DNA of 64,000 nt, from assembly GCA_031308135.1 (NCBI GenBank), contig JAHLJT010000631.1:178490184-178554183 (forward strand), written 5' to 3'. Positions 23,500 through 34,242 of this stretch are shown here, piece after piece. The position numbers were made by a program, and so were the translations under genes. This stretch comes from Acheta domesticus (Eukaryota > Arthropoda > Insecta > Orthoptera > Gryllidae). How positions within the stretch are numbered: position 1 is the first letter of the stretch; every line of letters starts with the position of its first letter. The notes beneath the pieces are model-generated. The model was not told where the DNA came from. It made no database searches and saw only the letters and a list, made by a program, of their open reading frames with translations.

Positions 23500-24780
23500 A
23501 CCAAGATCTTCAATGCATACTGGGCATTCTTTGTGAGGTGCTCAAGGTTTATTTTGTCTCCAAATTTGATTCCAAACCAGGCAAGATATGATTGTTTTTA
23601 CAAAATAGGTAATGTTACCTTTCTGCTTAGGCAATGTGTATTTCCCACATATATAACAAAACTTCTCTTAATCATTTATACATGTGCGATGCAACGTGGT
23701 AAATATACTCACGTATTGAACTACAAACAAAACATTTTACTACACAAAACAGCTTGAAACTCTTTTGTTTTCAGATGACACACACTAATGCAATGAGAGA
23801 GAAACTAAAACGGGATGTGTAAGTTTTTACAAAGGCAATACAGGAATGTGTCAGTCACCAAGAAGTGGATATCTACATGGAATAATGACAAGGGGGACGT
23901 TAACACGCTCTAGGATCCTGAGGCGCTCGCACTCCATATCAGATAAGAAATATCTGGTGCCCTCGGCATGGAGTACAAGCACATTAAAAGCGTGCTAAAT
24001 ACATTTGGTTTTAAAATCCTGACATTATAAAACCATACATGGTAAAGTATTACAGTTTATATACTTACTATTTCGGCGTACGAAAATTACACTATCAAGA
24101 AAAGAAAATAAAATTTCCATCATATTGCAATTTTTTCCTGGGCTCTTCATTGATACCTCTTTCACCTTTTTCCATTTCCCTTCCATCCTCTTTCTTGGTC
24201 TCCCCCTTCTATTCTGTTTTCTTCTTCTTCTTTTTCTCTTTCTTCTTCTCTTTCTTATTAAACCTTTGTTCCTCTCCTCCTTCTCTTTCTTCTTTTATCT
24301 TTCCTCCTTTTCTTCTTCTTCCTCTACAGTCTTAGCAAAGGCCTCCATCCTATTACTTCTAGGAATTTCTTCAATTGCACTTTGTCCGCTTTCCACTTTG
24401 AATGACTGCTCAGCGCAGATTTAGTATACTACACGATTGCTATCGCCGAGGTCCTATCATATACTGCCGTAGTAAATGTCATTAATTATAAAGAGATATT
24501 GCTAAAAATGCGTCAAAATCTTAAAAGAATGATCAAATAAGGTAAAACGTATATTCGGAATATGTGGAAAATATACACCATTATGTGCGAGTTAATTGTT
24601 TATTCACGATCGCTTGCAATTAATGAAATATTTTCCCACCTGTAAAATAAATAACAATTTTTGAAGAAAGTGGAGATACTTCTACATATTAATGAGTTGT
24701 CAATAAAATGCTAGCATGTGGAAAAATGTCGTTTATTGGTGACCTTTCCGCATATCTATTGTTAAATTAAATTACACACG
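23500..24780. other. Intergenic DNA with a polypyrimidine tract
   Basis: No gene recognised. The + strand from about 24140 to 24335 is a CTT/CCT-rich polypyrimidine tract, which explains the Phe/Ser/Leu-rich frames there. The right part is ordinary AT-rich sequence. Confidence 0.6.
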
Positions 24781-26030
24781 GATTACTGAACACGCGAACC
24801 TCTCCTGTTCAGAGCCACCAAATCACCTCTCGTCGCCTGGCAATTCAGGTAGGGGCGGACCACGAACACGACACGCGGCGGGCGGAGTTGTAACAAGTAA
24901 TCCGACGACCTCAATTGCTCCCTCCGGACCCGCGTTCTGCAGGACCGAGGGCTCGCCTCGCGCTTACCCCTCCCCAAATCACTGACTTTCCCACCCACTC
25001 TCCCCTATTCCTCTCTCTCTTTCTCTTTCCCCTTGTTCGGTCGCTCGATCTCTCTGGGTCTCAGTTCCTGCTCTATCGATATCACTCTCAATCTCTATGT
25101 CTCCCCGTGTGTCAGTCAGTCTGCCTGCCTGCTCCCCTCTCTCTATCTTTCTCTCATTCACACACATGCCTACACACAAACGTTTCAAACCATTCGATTT
25201 TACTGATGGCACTGTTTGTCACTTGAAAGAAAAGTCCCAACTTGTTACACATGGGCTCTCTCATTCACTTTATTTGCCCCGCAGGGTCCCCATATCTTAA
25301 ATCTTTATGTTTCAGGTTCTCTTATCTTAAACCCATCGTTTCCATGCCACATGACCCCTGACATTTCCTGCTCTTATTGGTGGCAGTATCTATCGTCTCT
25401 GTCAGTACCCTATAGACCACTCCAGTGCTTCATTTCGCTGATGAATACTCTCTCTCTCTCCCTCTCTCTCTCAGGATCTCGTTATATCACCGTATCTGTC
25501 GTCCTTTGTCGCTCGCCCCGCTAGCAGCGGAATACCTCCCTCCTCACCTAGTCCCTCCGCCCCCACCACACTCACCTCGACCCTACGCGCGAGGCCTCAA
25601 CGCCTGTTAGGGGCAGGATTGGCGAAGGATAGCGGCGGGCGTGTGGGGTGGCGCAAGGCGAAGAAGGTGGCGGGGCGTCGGAGAACGGCTCGGGCGAGCG
25701 TGGAAGGCGGCGGTGAAGGGCGGGGGCGGCGGGGGCGACGGCGGGCGACGGAGGGCCGCAGGGTTATCGGTCGGGGCCACGGCAGCGCCGCATGAGTGAG
25801 AGGTGCCAGATAAGCGGCTGCGCTCGTAGCTCTTAGTAATGGAAGTGCCGCTGCGGCTATCCCCTGACAATTGACACGGCGCGAAATGGATTTCGTACTT
25901 ACGAGCTGCCGACCCAGATGGCGTAGTAAGCCACCGCGCTAACCGCACTGCACGAATCAAGGCTTCCACGTTCCTCCCAATGGGCATTGTCCTCGTATGG
26001 GTCCCTAATGCGAGAGGCAATGGCAACGCA
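24780..26030. other. Composite GC-rich region: CpG islands flanking a CT-rich stretch
   Basis: A CpG island (about 24800-24970) is followed by TCTC-rich simple sequence (about 25000-25160, 25440-25480). A second, denser CpG island occupies about 25500-26000 (GGCGGGGCGTCGGAGAACGG near 25671). The part from 25790 to 25980 is complex and GC-moderate, with AGATAAG and TGACAATTGACA words that look like transcription-factor sites. This makes it a regulatory candidate. No coding frame is convincing. Confidence 0.5.
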
Positions 26031-28020
26031 CATAAATAATCAATTCGCCAATTTCCTTCTACGATTGTCTCCTGATTTTTCAGGAGCGAAAATAACCCTT
26101 AGATATTCACTATTTCAAGGATTTGGTAAGGTGCCTTATATAACAATTTTCTTTAAAAATATGATATAAAAATCACAAATGTTCTTTGATGTTAAATTTT
26201 TAGAAATTTGCAGGAGAATTAAATTGCAAATTTAGCAGATTACCCGACTTTCCCCGGGTACTTATCACAATCATCATTCAAGTTATCCGATCTTACCCGC
26301 CTTCCCCACCACAGCACCCTTGTGCGTCTTTTTCGCCCCGCTTGAACCCCCGCCCCAGCCCCTTCCCTCCCGCGCCCCGCACGATCCCCTCCGCGCTCGC
26401 CCACCAGACATCTAGATGCCGTTGCAAATTTGACTAAAATACATTTTGGAAATACACTGACACTTTCTGTTGATATTTTGAATTTCAAACATCTTATGTT
26501 TTTTCTCGGCCATCCAAAATGTGCATGGAGAATTTGAGAGTACTCGCTTGAGTGGTTTGTGGAATATATGTAGATTCATAGAAACACACGCACTACATTC
26601 ACTGTTTGTTATGTCTTCGAAAGTGTTAAAAAAATCAAAATAATAAGAATATCTAATGAATTATAACTGAATACTTTCAAGACCAATATCTTCTCCCAAT
26701 GTATTATCTGTTTGGATACTTATAGAATTTGCAGTATTTTGTGAGCTTAATAAAACACATCAATCGATAAAACAATGAAACCTACGAAAATAGATGGGGA
26801 TAAGAAGTGAGCTTTTCGAATATTTGGAATCGGGGTTTGCCAATACGATTCTGCAACTCGATGTGAAAGGGAATGAAATGTTTCATAAATTGAAGAATTC
26901 TAGTAATCGGAGGAGGTGTCGTTGGCTGTATAGTGTAGTTACTGAAAAGCGGTTATTCGGAATTATAAATTAATACCGCAGTGAATGGCATTCCAGTATT
27001 TTAATTCGTCTGTTTAATAAGTAAAAGTTTAACAATGTGGTTGTGATTTCAATAACTAATAAGTAAAAGGTTAATCAAAATTTAAAATAAAACCTTTACT
27101 TAAATGAAACTTCTGGATTGGCGGAGTCAAGAGGCTCCTCATTAAACTTTGGATATCAGCGGCCCTTCATTTAACAGACGTAAAATGTATTCCTTGCTCA
27201 ATTTAAAAAAATCATCTAATGCCCTAGCATGACTACTTTTACCGTAAAGTAGTAATTACCGCATTGATTAAGATGAGTAATGAGCAAATGATTACGATGA
27301 GCAAAAGAATTACTTAATAGATCATTTTTATGCGTTGTTAACTGGATAATTTTCAGAAAGGGGGCTATGCAAAATTATGGATTTAAGGGATTTCTAAAAC
27401 CTCCATAGAAACGTTCGATAGTGATTTATTCTTCAATTATTTATTCAATTTTATTTTAAAAAAATGGAATTTGTTTATTCAGTTATTATAATAATTATAT
27501 TAGATAATAATGTATTATTATATTATAAAATTATTATAACAATAATGTAAAAGGGATTTTATTTAACAAAAGATTTATCCCTCATTCTTTTTAAGAATAT
27601 AAAAATTATGTATTATCGGTTTCATATTACAGATAATTTTGATTACACTGGTCTGCATGATTTTGAGGTTTTCTTGTAACTTCGTCATCTTTATAAAGGA
27701 AATCATTCCAATTTTGAAAATACAAACGTTTTATATCTATCACGTACACTTTTTTTCACAATTACTACTTTTATGATAAATATATTGGGCATATCTTGTG
27801 TGTTACTTCTGTTGAAAGCAAGCTGAACTTCGTTGTAGAAATTGTTATTTTTGGCAACACTGCAGCACGCAAATATACTTCTCTTACATTTATATCGATT
27901 CCTGTTATCAGGATGATCCTGAATCCTGTACTATCAATTTTTAGTTAGTAAGCAGTTATATTTCTAAGTGGACAATTTATTTGCTCGATGTGTGTCTTTT
28001 AAAATAATATGACTTCCAGA
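26031..28020. other. AT-rich intergenic DNA with one GC patch
   Basis: A C-rich, CpG-bearing patch lies at about 26290-26405. The rest is AT-rich with no recognised gene or repeat. Confidence 0.6.
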
Positions 28021-28180
28021 ATGTGTAAAAATTATCCGGACATATTTTGTCACATTTGTGGGAGTTTTGTGGCAAGAAAAAAAAGACAGAACATCACCAG
28101 CTTTGTGACAAAGGCCTACCATGCTTACTTTAGTATGTAACTAGGAGATCTGGACAAAAAACGGGTTCCCAAACAACTGT
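28021..28180 (+). pseudogene. N-terminal fragment of the same arthropod repeat-borne protein as at 23.2 kb
   Basis: The frame beginning ATG at 28021 reads MCKNYPDIFCHICGSFV, then KRQNITSFVTKAYHAYF, an in-frame stop (TAA near 28135), then LGDLDKKRVP. This matches the known N-terminal pattern of the family (…FCYICG…, …RKAYHAYFG…, …LGDQDKSWAP…). The CxxC pair in FCHICG suggests a zinc-binding site. The stop codon and the loss of everything after about 50 residues show a dead copy. It is cut off immediately left of a mariner-like element beginning at 28185. It is too short and broken for simple frame-finding to reveal. Confidence 0.8.
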
Positions 28181-28184
28181 ATCA

Positions 28185-28500
28185 TACAGAGTGTCCCACA
28201 AAAGAGTTTACACTGCTATTCAATAACTCCAACAAAAATATAAAAAATATGTTTTTCTATTCAAAATGATATTTATTTAGGGTGTTCAAAATGCCCTCCA
28301 TTGGCAGAAATACATCGTCTACAACGATGTGAATCGACAGACACGTGATACGGTTTCCATAGGAATGGATTCACAAGCAGTAACGACAGCCGCTCTCTTG
28401 TCAGTCACCGTACGCGGTTTTGTAGCGTAAACAGTCTTCTTCAGAGTTCCCCACAGAAAAAATCTAACGGCGCACGGTGGTCTGAACAGGGTCAAAACGC
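28185..28500 (-). pseudogene. 3' end of a Tc1/mariner-like transposon (transposase C-terminus plus terminal repeat)
   Basis: The minus strand encodes FFLWGTLKKTVYATKPRT, then ACESIPMETVSRV, then (after a stop and frameshift) SANGGHFEHPK and a TAA stop whose complement is at 28273-28275. LWG.LK..VY..P and NGGHFEH at the extreme C-terminus are hallmarks of mariner-type DDE transposases in insects. The outer end starts with TA then CAGAGTGTCCCACAAAAGAG, a plausible terminal inverted repeat with TA target. The 5' half of the transposase and the other terminus are missing: a decayed 3' fragment. Confidence 0.85.
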
Positions 28501-28591
28501 GCGCATAGGCCCCAAATTTTAATTTTTGAAAAAGGATTATTTCTCGATAAATATCAATTCTATATACTTCAAATTACTAGAAATCAGAAAA

Positions 28592-28803
28592 AAACTAGTG
28601 GTGCTTCCTTTGTGGTGCACATACTTTCTCGCTCTGCTTCTATACGGTCCTTATTGCTATTCCACTACTTCATAAACAGGCAAAAGTGTACTATACCAGC
28701 AAACCATTTCGGTACCGAGACCCGAAACCGAAACTCAAATTCAACGAACCGGCACTTATACCACTAAGCAACACCAACATCGCCTCTGTCGAACAGAGCC
28801 ATG
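28592..28803 (-). mobile_element. tRNA-derived SINE, family 3 (copy 1)
   Basis: On the minus strand a tRNA-like head has box A-like TTGCTTAGTGGTATAAGTGC and box B-like GGTTTCGGGTCTCGG. A body (TTTGCTGGTATAGTACACTT; TGAAGTAGTGGAATAGC) follows, then the terminal module GCGAGAAAGTATGTGC ... GCACCACTAGTTT. The plus copies at 50.75 and 51.09 kb align with it from the head region to the terminal module. The terminal module (28592-28632) is also the tail of family L. Confidence 0.75.
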
Positions 28804-29120
28804 AAAGAATAGAACCGACCTATAAAAAGGTAAATGCATGATAAAGAAACAATTGATACGATGGTAATACGCTTTACAAATACATGAGAGAAGTAATACA
28901 AGAGGAGTAAAAAATTGTTAAAAGTTAAAAATTTGAACAAATATATACAGACATTTCCACGACATTTATCGCAATTACTTATATTTTAGTCAAAACGTAA
29001 TTCTATAGATTTTATCATTAGGAGCCCGTAATTTTCAACATGCGAAAAACATGTATTTCAAACATGACCAAGAAAGGCAGCGATAAACCGCATTACGAAG
29101 TATTCGTAAGGCTAGAAAGT
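28804..29120 (-). repeat. Repeat segment duplicated at 29.56 kb and partly at 50.6 kb
   Basis: About 110 bp (28978-29090) recur as a direct copy at about 29556-29665, sharing ATATTTTAGTCAAAACGTA, TCATTAGGA and CATGCGAAAAACATGT. The part at 28840-28960 matches, inverted, about 50610-50735 (shared ACTTTTAACAATTTTTT and GTAAANCGTAT words). The right end has the family L hairpin core ACGAAGTATTCGTAAGGC then AGAAAGTAATAATAATTT, as at 30482-30510. It therefore looks like a further, internally deleted relative of family L. Confidence 0.6.
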
Positions 29121-29454
29121 AATAATAATTTCTAAACCGTTTGGGATTATAAGTTTATCGCATGCCTTCTAGTTATATTGTATTACAGTTTAACGTTAAA
29201 ATGCTCATAATTTTACTTAAATTGGTTCATACAGATATATACTAGATAACGGTTGATTTGACATGTCATACGCTTCAGAAATCGAATAACAGTGTTGAAA
29301 AATTGTTTAGAAAAGTTCGGGAAAACACAGACAAGTCCTGTCTATTTATCTCCATTGATTCCATTCTTATGTAGAAATATTTCAAATGATCTTCAATAAA
29401 GTATCTATACACTTCAATGTTTTTTTCCTGTAACATCACATTCATCAAATTAAA

Positions 29455-29545
29455 ACCCCCCTCGGGGGATCGAACTCGGCACCTTCCATATTGAAGATCT
29501 CAACCCGAAGGTGCATTAACCAACAGCGCTACGGGACCGAGATGC
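29455..29545 (-). mobile_element. tRNA-like sequence (SINE head or tRNA pseudogene), family 5
   Basis: On the minus strand, GTAGCGCTGTTGGTTAATGC resembles an A box with D-arm and GAGTTCGATCCCC is a good B box; spacing is appropriate for a tRNA. Acceptor-stem pairing is poor (the 3' side reads CCCGAGGGG), so I do not call a functional tRNA gene. It sits between the two direct copies described for 28.98 and 29.56 kb. Confidence 0.65.
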
Positions 29546-29721
29546 GGACCAACTGCTTATATTTTAGTCAAAACGTACTTGTATCAGTTCTATCATTAGG
29601 AAGCTGGTAATTGTCAACATGCGAAAAACATGTCTTTCAAAAAACATGACGAAGAATGGCAGCGGTAAACGGCTTACTCCAGATAATTTATCCGATGATC
29701 GGCATTTGGAAAATAACTACT

Positions 29722-30500
29722 GCGAGAAAGCATGTGCCATTCTAAAGCACCATTAGTTCATTTACATACTTACCGTCCCTTATTAGACTCGTACAGAAAA
29801 TTTAAAGAAAACAGTTGGAGCGATTTTTGAGAAACTTTTTTTTGTAAATTTGAATCGCAATTTACGCACAAACTACTCGTTTTTCCAAAAAAAGGTTCAT
29901 GACCTTATTTGAAGTGCTAATTTTGTACAAACGACTTTGTCTGAGGCAAAAATCTCTATCTTCAATTTTGCAGTTTTTAAACAGTTTTTTGCAATTTTCG
30001 AAAAATTGGGCCTATCAACGAAAATGATACCTACGTTATTCCCTTCAACGTTCTTTGCTCTATTCAACAACAAAATATAATCAAAAAAATTGGAGCCATT
30101 TTCTTTTAATTTGGAAAATCTCAAAATGGGCTTCATGTAAAGTAGCCTCAAATACTAAGATATCGGTTTCAAATTCAAGAGGCCTTGAGACGAGTAAAAA
30201 CGGTCGGGGAATATCAATTTTGAAGAAAATCGACCGAACGGTTTAGGCGCTAGCGTTGACCACAGACGGACAGACGGACGTTTTACCGTCAATCGATTTT
30301 GAAGTATGAAGAAGCAACAAATCATGGATTTTGACTACACCATGAGATAGAGAATTTTGTTTCTAAATTTAGCAACAGGTTTTATCCACTTTTTTGTCAC
30401 CAACCTCTGCTATAAGAGATTTTCTCACGAAAATTCCCCGTTTTCCGCCGCACGATTACATAACTTTCTCTTCTTACTAAGTATTCGTAAGGCGAGAAAG
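29722..30500 (-). mobile_element. Family L repeat, copy L2
   Basis: The minus-strand head hairpin lies at 30464-30500 (GAGAAAG/CTTTCTC arms). Then come GTGGATAAAACCTGTTGCTA, the short CTGTCCGT run, AACGCTAGCGCCTAAACCG, two internal units (GGCTCCAATTTTTTTG and CGCTCCAACTGTTTTC), and the tail module at 29722-29758. Compared with L1 it lacks two internal units but keeps an intact tail. No coding potential is seen beyond short AT-rich frames. Confidence 0.85.
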
Positions 30501-30840
30501 TAATAATAATTTGTATCAATGCTTATAGCCATACGACACCATCAAAACCATGCCTTTCAGCCGAGGAAAAATTCAGCCACTCAAGCAGGGAAAATACACT
30601 TATCTTTCGTTTGTAACATTTTCCCTAATCAACTTTTCAACTTCCAGGGATTTTATGCGCTTTTATATGCCCTTCTAAATATATTAAAGCCGTTGCAGTG
30701 TCAATTATTTTTATTTTTAATTTAATTAAGCCTTACGTAGTTAAGGTGTGCAAAAACCTCCTATTCCTTCAACTAAGTACACTTTCAAGGCAATTACACA
30801 AAAACAACAGATCACTGAAATTAGGATGTTATTACATGTG
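30501..30840. other. AT-rich intergenic DNA, nothing recognised
   Basis: It begins with the AGTAATAATAATTTG flank also present right of the hairpin at 29.1 kb. No gene is seen. Confidence 0.6.
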
Positions 30841-30844
30841 TGAT

Positions 30845-31192
30845 ATTATATGACATGTGTGATAGTGTAGTGCACGTTAGTGTAAGTGTGTGTTTAAGAG
30901 GAGAGGAGAGGACAAGGAAGAGGAAGGAAAGATCGCGCGCGGTCCGTGGCCCGTTTGTTAGGGTACTGCTCCGGCATTCGCCTGGTGTTGATCGGAGAAA
31001 CCACGGAAAACTGTCGATTAGAGCAGCCGTCCACTAGAATTCTCCTCCACACAGCGACTGAATTCGACCTAACTGACAAGCTAGTGTCGAAAATCCTGCC
31101 GCCATCGGAACTCGAACCTATGACTGCCTGGTCAGAGGGACTGCAATGACATCAGGTTGATGCACTGAGCCACCTCTCCTGGTTCACAAAAA
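30845..31192 (-). mobile_element. tRNA-derived SINE, family 1 (3'-truncated copy)
   Basis: On the minus strand: box A-like GGTGGCTCAGTGCATCAACC, box B-like AGGTTCGAGTTCC, the core GGAGAATTCTAGTGGACGGC, TTTTCCGTGGTTTCTCC, AATGCCGGAGCAGTACCC and GGCCACGGACCGCGCGCG. It lacks the GATTAATGACCTTAGCAG tail present in the 34.2-kb copy. The CCGTGGTTTCTCC...AATGCCGG...GGCCACGG core resembles, from memory, a central domain widespread in polyneopteran insect SINEs. Confidence 0.9.
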
Positions 31193-31700
31193 GACATGAC
31201 GACGTACATAAAGTGGGTCATCAGCAACTATGCCACAAAAATAACCTTCAGATGGGTAACCGGACCCCTTATTACAAGTGCACTTCCGAACAGGTCATTG
31301 ATACAAATTATCATAAAATGTTCTGGAATGGGTCCATCGTAACAGATATGGCTGTATTATCCAATAAACCGGTTATTATATGGCATGAGAAGAAAAAGAA
31401 AAAGGTGTATCTGATTGGCGTCGCTGTCCCGGTAGCTCACATCATCCAGAAGAAAAAGAATGAAAAACTTCTAAAATATCAACCTCTGGCAAATGAGATA
31501 AATGAAATATGGAGCGACGTGGAAATGGTGACGATAGTAATTCTAGGTGACAATGGTGAAAGTCCTTAGTTTCTTTGTGAATATCTGTATGGCCTGCAAC
31601 TGAAGAAAGGGTTATACATCCAGCAGCAAAAGATTCTCATGTTTGACACATGTAACATCGTGAGGAACTTTCTGAATGATTCAACCAGTGCAGATTATGA
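31193..31700 (+). pseudogene. C-terminal remnant of a non-LTR retrotransposon (LINE) ORF2-like protein
   Basis: The + frame reads TKRHDDVHKVGHQQLCHK, then MFWNGSIVTDMAVLSNKPVI, KKVYLIGVAVPVAHIIQKKK, NEKLLKYQPLANEINEIW, a stop at 31567-31569, and in the same frame CEYLYGLQLKKGLYIQQQK and FDTCNIVRNFLND. These match the recurring C-terminal block of animal LINE polyproteins (RHD.V...., TD......KPDI, LIDVAVP....IQKEAEKLLKY.DL..E...MW, CSIVRKFL). Family knowledge is recalled; the exact LINE clade is not assigned. The reverse-transcriptase core is absent, and the left side is bounded by a SINE. It is a fossil. Confidence 0.8.
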
Positions 31701-31763
31701 CGTTTGAAATGTGTATCTCTCGTTTATAGTAACCGAGATGCATGTGAGGAAACAAGTTAAAAT

Positions 31764-31838
31764 ATGATGATAATAATAATAATAATAATTATTAATTATT
31801 ATATATTATTATTATTATTATTATTATTATTTTTATTA
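31764..31838. repeat. (TAA/TTA)n microsatellite
   Basis: GATAATAATAAT... switching to ...TTATTATTATT around a short AT core, so its two halves form an inverted repeat. It directly precedes a family 2 SINE. Confidence 0.9.
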
Positions 31839-31844
31839 CTTCTA

Positions 31845-32080
31845 TTAGTGGCAGTAGTTCAGTAGGGCAGTAAGGCAGAAGTGCCGTGGCGATCTCGGAC
31901 GGAAGGATCGCGGGTTCGAGTCCCACCTTGGGCATGGTTGTTTGTGTTTGTGTCTGTATATTTGTGGTTGTCCATTCACACTTCATCATCATCTCATACT
32001 TCATTCCCCAGGGCTAACAACCATGAGATGTAAAAATGGATTCAGGATAAAAGTGCTTAACCCGCCCCCTCAAAAAAAGG
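31845..32080 (+). mobile_element. tRNA-derived SINE, family 2 (near full length)
   Basis: A tRNA-like head (GTGGCAGTAGTTCAGTAGGG, then ATCGCGGGTTCGAGTCCCAC) is followed by CTTGGGCATGGTTGTTTGTG, CTTCATCATCATCTCATAC, CCCCAGGGCTAACAACCATG, and a 3' end GCTTAACCCGCCCCCTC with a short A run. The minus copy at 60.4 kb shares head, GGGCATGG, ...CATCTTCATTTATCTACC and CCAGGACTAACAACC words. It is flanked on both sides by ATT-rich microsatellites, consistent with insertion into one. Confidence 0.9.
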
Positions 32081-32165
32081 TCAGATGCTCATGGCCCCGG
32101 AAGAATATGACTGGGCTTGGGTGGGTACAAGTAGAGCATTTGTGTGGTCCTAGGAATTCGCGGGT

Positions 32166-32215
32166 AAAATATTATTGTTATTATTAGCGTTATTATTATT
32201 GTCATTATTATAATA
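32166..32215. repeat. (TTA)n-rich imperfect microsatellite
   Basis: An interrupted run of TTATTATTATTG-type repeats right of the SINE, possibly the right part of one array split by the insertion. Confidence 0.8.
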
Positions 32216-34233
32216 TTTCCCTTTACCTCTTTGATGAAATCAGGGCTACCCTCATGATCCTTCAAATTTTGTCTAGTACGCACGGTACAGATACTTTTCC
32301 TAATTGACTATTGAAGTAATATTTTGAAGTAATATTTCTCTTTGCGGTTAATTTAGATGTATTTGTAGTCCATTGAATTAGAACTCAAAGCTCAGCAACG
32401 GCTACGTTACATAGTTACTGCAAAACCCCATTGAATTAATTGGTATCTATAATTTAATTCAGAAGTTTTTATCAGTTTTCCTGTAGTATTTAAGATTATT
32501 TTATTTTGGAGTTTTATATTAAGTTGTGATGAATAAGATGTATGAAGAAAGAGGATATTTTCAAATACACGAATTTATTTGATATAATTATGCATTGCAT
32601 TAATGTTAAACAAATTTTTAACAACATTTTATACATCCAGTAATTTGTAAAATCCCTCTATAATGAATTTTTGATTAAAAGTTCAAACTAAATATTTTTG
32701 TTTATTCCGTTATCGCGGTGATTTTGGGATGTGCCCAAACAGGCAGGTGAAGCTGTTTTATTGTAGTAACATGAAAGAGAAATCATAGAGGGTTTAGGAA
32801 CTAACTTTAATTACTGAGTGATATAATTAGGGTGCTGTCATTTATTTGTGTGCGTTTACCACTACGCAAATTGCTGTGACTGTGTATTAACGGGGAATAA
32901 ACACTAAAAGATTAACATTTCCGGCGGTGTGGGGGAAAATAATGGTTCATTTCATGAGCGTGAACAATACCCGCGCACAGAACATAACTGTCCTTTCGGA
33001 GACCATTCACTACAACAATGTGCGAGGGTTGGTACTGGAGGTGTAAAACGTTTAATAGTCTAGAGCTTTTTTGATGTATTAAAGTATCATAAACAATTCA
33101 CATTGACCAATTCTAACAATAACATAGTGTTTCATCATTGGAATGTGTAAAAGATATATTTCGTTTAATAGTTGTTCTTCAATTTTCATATCATAACAGA
33201 CTACTTTCTGAATAATTTACCTAATATCAAATACGAAATATTAATGGATATTTCAACAAATTCTATAAATATTGTAAGTTCGCCAAGATCAAAATTAAAT
33301 CTTAAATTTTTGTTGTTTGTATGTGCAATTTTTTTTTTGTGCAGTATATCAGAAAAACAGGTGAATATATTTACAGAATCTAGAAGAGTGAATTGAACCT
33401 AATAATTTTGACAAGAGGATCATTAAAATCAAAAGTCTTAAATTTCTGAACCCGTATTACTTCGTCATATCGTTTTCACGGTGTATTTAGATGAAATTCT
33501 ATACTTCTAATTACGTCAGCAATATATAAAATGCTTGCAATGGATTCACTGGTATTCTCAATAAAAGAATACTATTTTATATTGTGTATTTCTTTCGGTA
33601 ATATCCACTTTAAATTCAAGACATGAATGTAGGTATGTGAAGAATACATAAAATAACTAATATTGTCAAGAAAAATTTGGTATTACACAATTATTCAACG
33701 GAACATCTAGTGTTTTTCTCAGAAATATTGAGATTTGATATGTCATGTAAAATCAAAACGAATAGCATTTCATTTAGTTATAATACTTGTTTTTCCTCGC
33801 AAATATTTTCATATTTTTTGTGTTGGAACTGGTTGCATTGGAGATGGGAGTTCGTATCAGATATTGCGCTTTAGACCGTTGACGTATGCGAGTCTCATTT
33901 CATGGGCAATACTGGGACATATTTCATGCGTAGAAAGAACATAAAATATTAAAAGTCAGTGCGAGTTGAAAACATTCACGTACTTCCCTTGCGCTCTCTG
34001 CTTAGAATTCTGAATGCTGACACGTAAAATTTAATCAAGTACATAAAATAACTCTTCTGAAGAGCAAAATAAAACTTGTCGTCTGTCAAAACGGTACTCT
34101 GTGTATGTAACGTACACTTGAATGAAAATCACTCTATTTTTGCTACAAAAAGCTTCAGATCATAAGTAACAAAAAAGGAACACATTATATGTTAGTTAAG
34201 GTTTGGACGAACTTCGACCAATATTTGTAGTCA
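32216..34233. other. AT-rich intergenic DNA, no feature seen
   Basis: No gene, RNA or repeat copy recognised. Short frames (74, 65 and 69 codons near 33.2 and 33.7 kb) show no domain. Confidence 0.6.
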
Positions 34234-34242
34234 GTGATTCGG

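Noticed and set aside
29455..29545. Functional tRNA gene
   Set aside because: A and B boxes are present but the acceptor stem does not pair well and the copy sits in repeat DNA. It is treated as tRNA-derived repeat. A covariance-model scan would decide.
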